From positions 1 to 13,449 of the forward strand of contig JAETOP010000112.1 of the NCBI GenBank assembly GCA_021771675.1: a DNA stretch of 13,449 bases, given 5' to 3'. Below, one piece after another: positions 1-5,960 of the stretch. Numbering within the stretch: the stretch's first letter is position 1; every line of letters starts with the position of its first letter. The translations under genes and the position numbers were made by a program. The DNA comes from Oscillospiraceae bacterium (GTDB lineage Bacteria; Bacillota_A; Clostridia; Oscillospirales; Oscillospiraceae). The notes under the pieces are model-generated. The model ran no database searches and had not been told where the DNA came from. It saw nothing but the letters and a program-made list of their open reading frames with translations.

Positions 1-220
1 CAATACGGCGTTATCGTCACTAGCCATACATACAGATAGGCTTGCGTTCCTCTGCCTTGTCTTGCGCCAATATCCCTACGCTGCTGATTAAATCTTTTTA
101 TCAAGAATTAGTATAAGGTCCCAAAAGTCCGCTGAAATCAAGGACTTTTTCTGCCGGAAACCGCACCGGTAATAGAATGACACGGCAAGGGCAGAAATCG
201 GGTTTCAAATGCGGGAATTT
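1..220. other. Gene-free left edge with inverted repeats
   Basis: I see no convincing coding sequence here on either strand. Two inverted repeats are visible. AAAGTCC at 124-130 pairs with GGACTTT at 142-148 and runs into five T, so it could act as a weak plus-strand terminator. TTTCTGCC at about 148-156 pairs with GGCAGAAA at about 191-198 across a loop that itself holds a CCGG...CCGG pair. Taken with the element relics further right, this may be the tail of an integrated element, but no end repeat or attachment site can be recognised. Confidence 0.35.
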
Positions 221-267
221 GCCCCCATGCAGCTCATGTTTACAGCTGCATGGGGGCGTTTTTTCTT
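221..267 (+). terminator. Rho-independent terminator, 14-bp stem
   Basis: Positions 221-234 (GCCCCCATGCAGCT) pair perfectly with 244-257 across a 9-nt loop, and the stem is followed by G and six T (259-264). The T-tract is on the plus strand, so it would end transcription arriving from the left of the window. On the minus strand the stem lies just after the toxin stop at 274 but is followed only by AAATT, so it would be a poor terminator for the toxin-antitoxin operon. Confidence 0.75.
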
Positions 268-273
268 GATGGA

Positions 274-564
274 TTATTTCCCGAACAGGTCGCTGTGGGT
301 GCCTGTTCTGGCAAGGGTCAGCACAAGGACATTGTCCTCAATATGATAGACCAGCAGCCAGTCCGGTTGAATATGACATTCACGGTGTCCCACCCAGCTC
401 CCAGTCAGGGCGTGGTCTTTGTTCTTTTCAGGGAGTGGTTCATCCATCGCCAGGGCGGCGATAACATCTTCCAACAATTCCATCTTCAAACCTCGCTTCA
501 TCGCCAGTTTGTAGTCTTTCTTGAACTGCGTGGTGGGCTTGACGATATACTTTGTTTTTCTCAT
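274..564 (-). CDS. yafQ: YafQ-family mRNA interferase toxin (RelE/ParE superfamily)
   Basis: A 96-aa protein of the usual length for YafQ, a ribosome-dependent endoribonuclease that cuts mRNA in the A site and is neutralised by DinJ. The N-terminus (YIVKPTTQFKKDYKLAMKRG) and the C-terminal core are typical. Residues matching the E. coli YafQ active site by position are H51, H64, D68, W69, H90 and F94, within motifs HIQPDWLLVY and TGTHSDLF, so the toxin looks intact. Its start overlaps the end of the antitoxin gene by 4 bp (ATGA at 564-561), which indicates translational coupling. Toxin second in the operon is the normal dinJ-yafQ order. The family is clear; physiological activity is inferred. 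The symbol is by homology. Confidence 0.9.
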   Translation of the reverse strand: MRKTKYIVKPTTQFKKDYKLAMKRGLKMELLEDVIAALAMDEPLPEKNKDHALTGSWVGHRECHIQPDWLLVYHIEDNVLVLTLARTGTHSDLFGK

Positions 565-839
565 GCCTTCAGGTCTGCGAACAGCTCATCCAGATCGGAA
601 TATCCTTTCACGGTGGGGTCTTTCGCAATCCTTTCCGCCTCCAACATGGCGGCAACTGTCTCTTTGTTGGGCTGATTCAGAGATATTTCAAAGGGAATCC
701 CACCCTCCCGGAGGGACTGACGGACAAAGATGTTGAATGCTGTTGTCAGATTCATACCCAGCTCACTGAAGAGAGCTTCCGCCTGCGCTTTCAGGTTGCT
801 GTCCATCCGAATGCTGATATTTGTTGTTGTGCTTGCCAT
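561..839 (-). CDS. dinJ: DinJ/RelB-family antitoxin
   Basis: A 92-aa antitoxin. The N-terminus (TTNISIRMDSNLKAQAEALF) is the ribbon-helix-helix DNA-binding and dimerisation segment of RelB/DinJ proteins. The tail (residues 55-92, ending ELFADLKA) is the part expected to wrap the YafQ partner. I chose the ATG at 839 because AAAGGGG lies about 8 nt upstream on the minus strand; the longer open frame to 959 runs through the promoter. The gene overlaps the toxin gene by 4 bp and is preceded by a near-consensus promoter, so the pair forms a compact operon that is probably autorepressed by the antitoxin/toxin complex, as is usual for the family. Confidence 0.9.
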   Translation of the reverse strand: MASTTTNISIRMDSNLKAQAEALFSELGMNLTTAFNIFVRQSLREGGIPFEISLNQPNKETVAAMLEAERIAKDPTVKGYSDLDELFADLKA

Positions 840-863
840 AAATTCATCCCCTTTCTTTTCTAT

Positions 864-892
864 ATTATATGACGTCTGCACGATAAAATCAA
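864..892 (-). promoter_or_regulatory. Sigma-70-type promoter of the dinJ-yafQ operon
   Basis: On the minus strand TTGATT (892-887), a 17-bp spacer and a perfect TATAAT (869-864) lie 25 bp upstream of the antitoxin ATG. GACGTC (871-876) sits just upstream of the -10 box and may be part of an operator. The predicted transcript start falls close to the ribosome binding site, giving a very short leader. Confidence 0.75.
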
Positions 893-944
893 TACATTGC
901 ACGAAATTTAACACACAATTCAAATAATACGAAAGGAGTTGCCC

Positions 945-1037
945 ATGTCCGAAAAACAATCCAATAAAGAACGCATCAAAGAAATCACTGCTGGTATCGA
1001 AAAAGGCATCATGGAACTGTTCGAGAGTGACCGATAA
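945..1037 (+). pseudogene. N-terminal remnant of an ArdC-like conjugative-element protein
   Basis: A 30-codon frame with a good ribosome binding site (GAAAGGAG, 931-938) reads MSEKQSNKERIKEITAGIEK and then GIMELFESDR before TAA. From memory this is the start of the long ArdC-like ssDNA-binding/YodL-DUF4316 proteins in clostridial integrative and conjugative elements, where the sequence goes on into 'YxxYLxxMSxFHxYSxNN'. That continuation is missing. The frame instead ends at a junction where the C-terminal part of the same protein type begins in another frame (GTG at 1027). The intact protein would be several hundred residues, so most of the middle appears deleted. The family call is by recognition, without a search. 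Confidence 0.6.
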
Positions 1038-1386
1038 CCTCCATCGTCCGGCAGACTATCACAGCCCGTCCTTGAGTGTCAGCGACATCGTTGCCATCAA
1101 GCAAAACGGTGTGGTATCCTACCATTACTGCGACAGCGTGGGTTTCAAGGAACTGCCGGACTTCCAGAAAGAGAACTACCTGAAGGCAGCGGAGATGTCC
1201 ACGGAGGATGATTACGGCATGATCGACGGTATCATCAACAATGGTAAGCAGCCCTCGGTAGCCGATCTGGAACAGCAGGCCAAATCCGGTCAGCCCATTT
1301 CCCTGATGGATTTGGCAGACGCCGCCCACCGGGAGAAGAAGCCCTCCGTCCTTGAAAAGCTCAAAGATCAGCCGCAGCAGCCCTAG
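1027..1386 (+). CDS. YodL/DUF4316-like C-terminal fragment of a conjugative-element protein
   Basis: A 119-aa open frame from a GTG. The segment LSVSDIVAIKQNGVVSYHYC followed by DSVGFKELPDF is the YodL-type motif, and STEDDYGMIDGIINNGK with a tail LADAAHREKKPSVLEKLK matches the DUF4316-type ends of ArdC/YodL proteins in clostridial integrative elements. Normally these are C-terminal domains of a much longer protein; here they stand alone, and the N-terminal end of such a protein sits immediately upstream in another frame. The GTG has no clear ribosome binding site of its own and overlaps the upstream frame by 11 bp, so translation would depend on coupling at best. I regard it as part of a decayed gene, although an automatic pipeline may call it a gene. 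Confidence 0.6.
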   Translation: MTDNLHRPADYHSPSLSVSDIVAIKQNGVVSYHYCDSVGFKELPDFQKENYLKAAEMSTEDDYGMIDGIINNGKQPSVADLEQQAKSGQPISLMDLADAAHREKKPSVLEKLKDQPQQP

Positions 1387-1430
1387 CGCAAATCTAAACC
1401 CCGAAAATCAAAAGAACAGGAGATTTGAAC

Positions 1431-1649
1431 ATGAAAGAAAACTTCACATTTGAAGAACAACAGCTCATGAGCATCTACAACCCCGGCACCCGTCTGGGAC
1501 TGATTCACGCCCTTGTGGAAATGCGTACTTATCTAGATAAGGACGAGCAGGAGCTGAAAGACCTGACGGACAGAGCTATCGCCAAGCTGAATGGCATAAC
1601 GGATGCTGAGTTCAAGAAGCTGGATTTGATTCCCGACTTTATAACCTGA
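1431..1649 (+). CDS. Small hypothetical protein associated with integrative elements
   Basis: A 72-aa, acidic, mostly helical-looking protein. The ATG at 1431 is preferred over a TTG at 1425 because AGGAG (1418-1422) is 8 nt upstream of it. The first half holds FTFEEQQLMSIYNPGTRLGL and the second half a heptad-like charged stretch (LDKDEQELKDLTDRAIAKL). I associate this kind of short protein with the position just downstream of YodL/ArdC-type genes in clostridial conjugative elements, which fits its place here, but no function is known to me. There is no signal peptide, membrane segment or cysteine motif. Confidence 0.65.
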   Translation: MKENFTFEEQQLMSIYNPGTRLGLIHALVEMRTYLDKDEQELKDLTDRAIAKLNGITDAEFKKLDLIPDFIT

Positions 1650-1725
1650 ATGAAAAGGTGACTGATTCCCAGCAACACCGTACTGCTCGATATGTGCATA
1701 TAAACACAATCTCAGCTGCCGCCAA

Positions 1726-2397
1726 CTACCGTTCCGGCATCAATACCCGGAAACGGGAGCCGCTGCAATCGATTCGTCCTGCCTTTTTTAGTTTGCTGAT
1801 TTCCGCCGACATGGCGCTACGTTCCACCCCCAGATAGTCCGCTAAAGCCTGCCGATCGTAGGGGATGACGAATTCCGCTCTGCCGTGCTGCTTTGCCTGC
1901 TCCAGAAGGAATTCCATCAGCTTTTCCTGGGTGGTTTTCTGGGACATGCAGCGTATTTTCTGGGTGAGGATCAGATTCTTTTGGGCAATTCCCCGCAGAA
2001 GATTCTGCACCAATTTTTTGTGGAAAGTACAGGCATTGGGGCAGCTTTTCAGCACCCGCCTGCAGTCCAACAGCAGTACCCCGGCGTTTTCCAGGGCCAT
2101 GGCACTCACCGGCAAGGTTTCCACCCCCGCACAGGCGAAGGCCTCCCCAAACAGTCCTCCGGGGGACACCACCGTCAGCACGCTGCGGTTTCCATAGAAG
2201 TCGGTTCGCAGAATCTGAACCTTGCCGGAGAGCACCACCCCCACAAATTCCGCCCGATCGCCTTCCAGAAACACCGGGCTTCCCTTGGGCGTTTGGATGA
2301 TTCTTCCGTCCAGACAGCTTAACATGGACTTCAGTTCCTCCCGGGAAATTCCGGCAAACAGGGGACATTGGGACAAAATATCAAAATATTCTTCCAT
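1726..2397 (-). CDS. Crp/Fnr-family transcriptional regulator, HcpR-like by context
   Basis: A 223-aa regulator of the usual Crp/Fnr length. Residues about 13-125 form the cyclic-nucleotide-binding-type beta-barrel (LEGDRAEFVGVVLSGKVQIL, then PGGLFGEAFAC). Residues about 126-150 are the dimer helix, and 176-220 hold the winged helix-turn-helix (DRQALADYLGVERSAMSAEI). Cysteines occur at 11, 28, 89, 112, 119, 123, 150 and 211, but not in the N-terminal spacing that binds the Fnr [4Fe-4S] cluster. The ATG at 2397 has AAAGGAG (2410-2404) upstream; a longer in-frame start would run through the promoter. It is divergent from the ferredoxin-hcp pair, so it probably activates hcp in response to NO or redox signals, as HcpR regulators do. 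The family is certain; the HcpR role is inferred. Confidence 0.88.
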   Translation of the reverse strand: MEEYFDILSQCPLFAGISREELKSMLSCLDGRIIQTPKGSPVFLEGDRAEFVGVVLSGKVQILRTDFYGNRSVLTVVSPGGLFGEAFACAGVETLPVSAMALENAGVLLLDCRRVLKSCPNACTFHKKLVQNLLRGIAQKNLILTQKIRCMSQKTTQEKLMEFLLEQAKQHGRAEFVIPYDRQALADYLGVERSAMSAEISKLKKAGRIDCSGSRFRVLMPER

Positions 2398-2410
2398 AGA
2401 ATACTCCTTT

Positions 2411-2424
2411 GTTGGAAATCCAAC
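2411..2424. promoter_or_regulatory. Palindromic operator GTTGGA-AA-TCCAAC for the Crp/Fnr regulator
   Basis: A perfect 14-bp palindrome lies in the divergent region. Its size and symmetry fit a Crp/Fnr dimer site. It sits about 37 bp before the start point predicted for the ferredoxin-hcp transcript, overlapping a poor -35 box (TCCAAC, 2419-2424), as in class II activation. For the regulator's own promoter it lies downstream of the predicted start, between promoter and ribosome binding site, so binding there would repress. One site could thus activate hcp and limit the regulator. Confidence 0.65.
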
Positions 2425-2447
2425 ATATATTTTTCTCTTAGTATAGT
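2419..2447 (+). promoter_or_regulatory. Candidate activator-dependent promoter of ferredoxin-hcp
   Basis: TATAGT (2442-2447) is a good -10 box, and 17 bp upstream there is only TCCAAC, a poor -35 box that is the right half of the palindrome at 2411-2424. A weak -35 covered by a regulator site is what an activator-dependent promoter looks like. The transcript would start near 2454, giving a leader of about 30 nt with an AGGAGG site before the ATG at 2483. Confidence 0.5.
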
Positions 2448-2467
2448 AAACTGATGTCATCAAGTCA
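2439..2467 (-). promoter_or_regulatory. Promoter of the Crp/Fnr regulator gene
   Basis: On the minus strand TTGACT, a 17-bp spacer and TATACT form a near-consensus promoter about 41-70 bp upstream of the regulator ATG. It overlaps the predicted -10 box of the opposite promoter (TATAGT, 2442-2447 on the plus strand), so the two divergent promoters share DNA and probably compete for RNA polymerase. Confidence 0.65.
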
Positions 2468-2482
2468 ACAGGAGGAATCTAC

Positions 2483-3184
2483 ATGATTCGCAAAATCATT
2501 CAAATAGACCAGGATAAATGCAATGGCTGCGGCGCCTGTGCGGCGGCCTGCCACGAGGGGGCCATCGCCATGGTGGATGGCAAAGCGCAGCTGATGCGGG
2601 ACGATTACTGTGACGGCCTTGGGGACTGCCTGCCCGCCTGTCCCACGGGAGCCATCTCCTTCGTGGTGCGGGAGGCCGCTGCCTATGATGAAGCCGCTGT
2701 GCTGGCGGCAAAAGCAAAGAAAGCACAAACTCTGCCCTGCGGCTGCCCCGGCACTGCCGCCAAAGCCATCCATCGGCAGCAGGAGCCTGCAGCCGTCTGC
2801 GGGGCACCGGCTTCCCAGCTGCGCCAGTGGCCTGTGCAGATCAAGCTGGCCCCCGTAAACGCTCCCTGGTTTGACGGGGCCGATGTGCTGGTGGCCGCCG
2901 ACTGTACTGCCTACGCCTATGGCAATTTTCATCAGGAGTTCATCAAGGGGCGCATTACCCTGGTGGGCTGCCCCAAGTTGGATAACGTGGATTATTCCGA
3001 GAAATTGACGGAAATTCTCAGGAACAACGCCATTCGCAGCATTACCGTGGTGCGGATGGAGGTGCCCTGCTGCGGCGGCATCGAGAATGCCGTGAAAAGA
3101 GCATTGCAGCTTAGCGGCAAGTCCATGCCCTGTAGTGTGGTGACCATTTCCACCGATGGACGAATTCTGGACAGAAAATCATAA
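2483..3184 (+). CDS. 4Fe-4S ferredoxin-type protein paired with Hcp
   Basis: A 233-aa iron-sulfur protein and probable electron donor to Hcp. The N-terminal 60 residues form a two-cluster ferredoxin module: C13-x2-C16-x2-C19-x3-C23, then C43-x5-C49-x3-CP (C53), where the expected second Cys is Leu46. I recall the CDGLGDC form as common in this subfamily, so it is probably not a mutation. The rest holds further cysteines (C86, C88; GCPKLDN; the VPCCGG motif near the end), suggesting additional metal or redox sites. AGGAGG precedes the ATG at 2483, and only 12 bp separate it from hcp, whose ribosome binding site overlaps this stop codon, so the two are co-transcribed. It would replace the Hcr reductase used by enterobacteria. 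Cytoplasmic; no signal peptide or membrane segment. Confidence 0.85.
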   Translation: MIRKIIQIDQDKCNGCGACAAACHEGAIAMVDGKAQLMRDDYCDGLGDCLPACPTGAISFVVREAAAYDEAAVLAAKAKKAQTLPCGCPGTAAKAIHRQQEPAAVCGAPASQLRQWPVQIKLAPVNAPWFDGADVLVAADCTAYAYGNFHQEFIKGRITLVGCPKLDNVDYSEKLTEILRNNAIRSITVVRMEVPCCGGIENAVKRALQLSGKSMPCSVVTISTDGRILDRKS

Positions 3185-3196
3185 GGAGAAAACAGA

Positions 3197-4792
3197 ATGA
3201 ATCACCCAATGTTTTGTTATCAGTGCGAGCAGACTGCCGGATGCAGCGGCTGTGTTGGAAAGGCCGGTGTCTGCGGCAAAAGTGCTGCCGTGGCCAATTT
3301 GCAGGATCAGCTCACCGGCGCTTTGATTGGCCTGGCCCGGGCGGCGGATACCAACACTCCCTCCACCTCCACCCATCGGGCGGTGATCGAGGGACTGTTC
3401 ACCACCCTGACCAACGTGAATTTCAATGAGGAAACCGTCCGTCAGCAGATTGACACTGTGCGTCGGGAGAAGGGGTTGCTGACCCCCAATTGCAGCGCCT
3501 GTGCCTGCCCCTGCGGCAGAACCGACGAATACGACATGAGCAATCTCTGGGAAGCCGACGAGGACATCCGTTCTCTCAAATCCCTGATTCTCTTCGGCCT
3601 GCGGGGTATGGCGGCCTACGCCTATCACGCCATGGTGCTGGGCTATACCGACGAGGAGGTAAACCGCTTCTTCTATGAAGGCCTCTTTGCCATCGGCGAG
3701 GACTGGGGCATGGAGGAGCTGCTGCCCATGGTCATGAAGGTGGGGCAGGTGAATCTCAAGTGCATGGCGCTGCTGGACAGAGCCAACACCGAAACCTACG
3801 GCCACCCCGTGCCCACCACCGTCCCTCTGACGGTGGAGAAAGGCCCCTTCATCGTCATCACCGGACACGATCTGCGTGATTTACAGCTTTTGCTGGAGCA
3901 GACGGTAGGGAAGGGCATCAACGTCTATACCCACGGCGAGATGCTCCCCGCCCACGCTTACCCGGCCCTAAAAAAGTATGCCCATCTCAAGGGCAATTTC
4001 GGCACCGCATGGCAGAATCAGCAGAAGGAATTTGCAAATCTGCCCGCGCCCATTCTCTTCACCACCAACTGCCTGATGCCTCCAAAAGCCAGCTATGCAG
4101 ACCGGGTGTTCACCACCGAGGTGGTATCCTTCCCGGGCATGACCCACATCGGCGAAAACAAGGACTTCACCCCTGTCATTGAAAAGGCGCTGGAGCTGGG
4201 CGGCTTTGATACAGACCGCACCTTCCCCGGCATCAACGGCGGCACAACCGTCACCACCGGCTTCGGCCACAACACTGTTCTCTCTGTAGCGGATACCGTC
4301 ATTAACGCGGTGAAGGCCGGTGCTTTGAAGCATATTTTCTTAGTCGGCGGCTGCGACGGCGCCCGGGCCGGACGGAATTACTACACCGAGTTTGTGAAAA
4401 TGACCCCGGCGGACACGGCCGTGCTGACTCTCGCCTGCGGCAAGTACCGCTTCCATGATCTGGATTTGGGCAGCCTCAGCGGCCTGCCCCGGATCATGGA
4501 CATGGGTCAGTGCAACGATGCTTACAGCGCCATTAAGGTGGCGGTGGCCTTGGCGGAGGCCTTTGGCTGCGGTGTCAATGAGCTGCCTCTGACCCTGGTG
4601 CTGTCCTGGTACGAGCAGAAGGCAGTGTGCATCCTGCTGACCCTGCTCCATCTGGGCATCAAGAATATCTACCTCGGCCCCACGCTGCCCGCCTTCCTGT
4701 CCCCCAACGTGGCGGCGTACCTGGTTGAGCACTTCGCCATTCACCCCACCACCACCCCGGAACAGGATTTGAAGGCAATTTTGAACAGATAA
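3197..4792 (+). CDS. hcp: Hybrid-cluster protein (hydroxylamine/NO reductase)
   Basis: A 531-aa Hcp. The family is described as a hydroxylamine reductase and, in E. coli, as a high-affinity NO reductase that protects against nitrosative stress. The N-terminal cluster site is C7-x2-C10, C19 and C26, with an extra Cys at 16. All ligands of the hybrid [4Fe-2S-2O] cluster are present: H224 (ITGHDL), E248 (HGEMLPAHAYP), C292 (TTNCLMPP), C386 (VGGCDGAR), C414 (LACGKYRF), C439 (DMGQCNDAYSA) and E473 in LSWYEQKAV, which also has K475. Their spacing follows the Desulfovibrio protein with a near-constant offset of 20-21, so the enzyme looks fully competent. The ATG has GGAG 8 nt upstream (3185-3188). 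It is the second gene of the ferredoxin-hcp operon and ends at a terminator. Confidence 0.97.
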   Translation: MNHPMFCYQCEQTAGCSGCVGKAGVCGKSAAVANLQDQLTGALIGLARAADTNTPSTSTHRAVIEGLFTTLTNVNFNEETVRQQIDTVRREKGLLTPNCSACACPCGRTDEYDMSNLWEADEDIRSLKSLILFGLRGMAAYAYHAMVLGYTDEEVNRFFYEGLFAIGEDWGMEELLPMVMKVGQVNLKCMALLDRANTETYGHPVPTTVPLTVEKGPFIVITGHDLRDLQLLLEQTVGKGINVYTHGEMLPAHAYPALKKYAHLKGNFGTAWQNQQKEFANLPAPILFTTNCLMPPKASYADRVFTTEVVSFPGMTHIGENKDFTPVIEKALELGGFDTDRTFPGINGGTTVTTGFGHNTVLSVADTVINAVKAGALKHIFLVGGCDGARAGRNYYTEFVKMTPADTAVLTLACGKYRFHDLDLGSLSGLPRIMDMGQCNDAYSAIKVAVALAEAFGCGVNELPLTLVLSWYEQKAVCILLTLLHLGIKNIYLGPTLPAFLSPNVAAYLVEHFAIHPTTTPEQDLKAILNR

Positions 4793-4798
4793 ATAACC

Positions 4799-4833
4799 AA
4801 ACGCACCAGGTTTTCGCCTGGAGCGTTTATTTT
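4799..4833 (+). terminator. Rho-independent terminator of the hcp operon
   Basis: AAACGCACCAGG (4799-4810) pairs with CCTGGAGCGTTT (4817-4828) across a TTTTCG loop with one A-A mismatch, followed by TTTATTTT. It begins 6 bp after the hcp stop codon. Confidence 0.85.
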
Positions 4834-5142
4834 GGGAAAGCAATGCCAATTTTGATAATGGTTCCTGCACCGGCTTCGAGGAGCTCCCCGCTCTCCGTTG
4901 CTTTCGTGGCATATGACCGGATAAGGAGTTCACAGCACACCTCCAAATGAAATACAGTTTGCCGTTAATTCCTACACAAGCGAAACAAGCCGCGAATAAT
5001 TTCGTTAAGATTTCGTTTAAAGCGAAATAAAACGAAGAAGTATCGTCAGAATTTCGTCTGAAACGAAGTACAGTTCAATAAGTGCTTCTTTTACAGTCCT
5101 GTCAAGTAGAAAAATGCCTGCTGTTTTTGGGTAGAGTGTCGA
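4834..5142. other. Intergenic region with a cluster of TTCGTT/AACGAA elements
   Basis: No convincing gene. Between 4980 and 5068 the same short motif recurs in both orientations: ATTTCGTT at 4999-5006 and 5010-5017, CGAAAT at 5023-5028, AACGAAG at 5031-5037, ATTTCGTC at 5051-5058 and AAACGAAG at 5061-5068. Pairs of these form imperfect palindromes, for example ATTTCG-7 nt-CGAAAT (5010-5028) and TTCGT-CTGAA-ACGAA (5053-5067). They lie 75-160 bp upstream of a strong promoter, so they may be regulator sites, but no regulator can be named. Confidence 0.5.
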
Positions 5143-5171
5143 TTGACAGCCTCCGAAGAAAATGATAGACT
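5143..5171 (+). promoter_or_regulatory. Sigma-70-type promoter for the 5203 gene
   Basis: A perfect TTGACA (5143-5148), a 17-bp spacer and TAGACT (5166-5171) lie 31 bp upstream of the ATG at 5203. The ribosome binding site AGGAGG (5189-5194) is 8 nt from the ATG, so both transcription and translation signals are strong. Confidence 0.75.
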
Positions 5172-5202
5172 GTGAAAAGTTTGTGTTCAGGAGGAAAGAC
5201 AA

Positions 5203-5529
5203 ATGGAAAAGATTCTGGTGTACCTCGGCAGCGATCATGTCATTCAGCACCCTTGCTTCGGTGTTCGGGAAAACATACTGAAAATGACTACCGACAGAGA
5301 GGTTGCTATCTCCCAAGCCTGTGAACAGGATGCCGCAGGGATTATCAATGCCTATTATCTTGATTTGGATTCCTTGTCTGTAAAAGCGCCTGAACAGCAA
5401 GTATTGGATGGCTTTGAAAGTTTTGATGTTGTAATTCCACGGGAGGAATCTGCCAGCTATATCTCCATCTGCACCGAGGCAGCATTGAATTCCTTGGTTT
5501 TCGCTAACGCCTCTTTTGTCTGTCAATAG
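5203..5529 (+). CDS. Small protein resembling a shortened DUF3990-type toxin
   Basis: A 108-aa protein with strong expression signals. The start, VYLGSDHVIQHPCFGVREN, resembles the opening 'LYHGSDHIIxxPxYGxG' of DUF3990 proteins, which are ADP-ribosyltransferase-fold toxins. The middle (MTTDREVAISQAC...NAYYLDLDSLSV) and the tail (FESFDVVIPREESASYISIC) can be laid against later parts of that family. If so, the protein lacks a central stretch of about 40-60 residues, and the His of the YHGS motif is Leu here, so it is probably not an active transferase. The gene 32 bp downstream encodes an antitoxin-like protein, which supports a toxin-antitoxin origin. The alignment is from memory and weak; a real but unrelated small protein is possible. 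Confidence 0.6.
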   Translation: MEKILVYLGSDHVIQHPCFGVRENILKMTTDREVAISQACEQDAAGIINAYYLDLDSLSVKAPEQQVLDGFESFDVVIPREESASYISICTEAALNSLVFANASFVCQ

Positions 5530-5560
5530 TACACTCCCTGCCAGAAGGACGGTGAGAGAG

Positions 5561-5776
5561 ATGGCAACGAAATCCAAATATGCAAAGAATTGCGTGGAAC
5601 ACAATGGAGCGGAAACAAAGGATATACAGCAGATGCTCAGTGTCCCTGTTGCCAGGGATGAAATGGGCGAGGCTGCGTTCCGCGCAATGATGGAGCGTGG
5701 CCTGGACGAGGCTAAGTCAGACAAATCCCGTACTGCGTCTGATGTATTTGCAGACTTGAAACGAGAAATGCAGTAA
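5561..5776 (+). CDS. RelB-like antitoxin of a small toxin-antitoxin pair
   Basis: A 71-aa protein. I start it at the ATG at 5561 (MATKSKYAKNC), preceded by a weak site (GGTGAGAG); longer in-frame starts overlap the gene before it. The C-terminal half (VPVARDEMGEAAFRAMMERG, then LDEAKSDKSRTASDVFADLK) has the look of RelB/DinJ-type antitoxins: a helix followed by the '(A/E)EVFxDL' tail that contacts the toxin, much like the tail of the antitoxin at 561-839. No RelE-family gene follows; the only candidate partner is the DUF3990-like gene upstream. The pair is probably co-transcribed. No terminator is evident directly after it. Confidence 0.6.
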   Translation: MATKSKYAKNCVEHNGAETKDIQQMLSVPVARDEMGEAAFRAMMERGLDEAKSDKSRTASDVFADLKREMQ

Positions 5777-5875
5777 AATCCGCAAGAACCAACGCCGCCA
5801 GCTTTCCAATTTGGATATGTTCTAAAGAATACACTCTAGGCTACAATGCCTGGAATAGAATGAAATAGATACAAC

Positions 5876-5942
5876 ATAGTATTAGATAGCTCATTCTAAA
5901 TGAAACAAAATACCCCTATACTCAATGGTACAGTATCTAATA
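5876..5942. promoter_or_regulatory. Candidate XRE operators and promoter upstream of the XRE gene
   Basis: ATAGTATTAGATAG (5876-5889) is repeated exactly at 6396-6409, upstream of the next gene, and its core is found inverted as TATCTAATA at 5934-5942. The two local copies flank a possible -10 box (TATACT, 5917-5922) with a weak -35 (TTCTAA, 5894-5899). A second inverted repeat, ACCCCTA(TA)CTC with GAGTAGGGGT (about 5912-5952), overlaps the ribosome binding site of the XRE gene. The arrangement suggests autorepression. Confidence 0.5.
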
Positions 5943-5960
5943 GAGTAGGGGTTGTATTCA

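Noticed and set aside
1690..1705. Small palindrome ATATG-TG-CATAT between the 72-aa gene and the regulator
   Set aside because: Only 5-bp arms with no T-tract or promoter partner. Such a short palindrome is expected by chance.
3179..3868. A 229-aa minus-strand open frame opposite hcp, and another at 4340-4933
   Set aside because: Both lie opposite the intact hcp gene with all its metal ligands. Their compositions are those of reversed coding sequence.
4827..4960. A short minus-strand frame ending in ELLEAGAGTIIKIGIAFPK after hcp
   Set aside because: It reads like a protein tail, but it is only about 40 codons, lacks a start codon and overlaps the hcp terminator. Kept as a note: it might be debris, but I cannot support a gene.
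4980..5068. TTCGTT repeats considered as a CRISPR array
   Set aside because: The units are 6-8 bp, irregularly spaced and in both orientations, with no spacers of constant length and no cas genes nearby.
5017..5724. A 235-aa minus-strand open frame with hydrophobic stretches
   Set aside because: It overlaps two plus-strand genes, the first with consensus promoter and AGGAGG site. It has no ribosome binding site, and its N-terminus is simply the reverse of the antitoxin-like gene.
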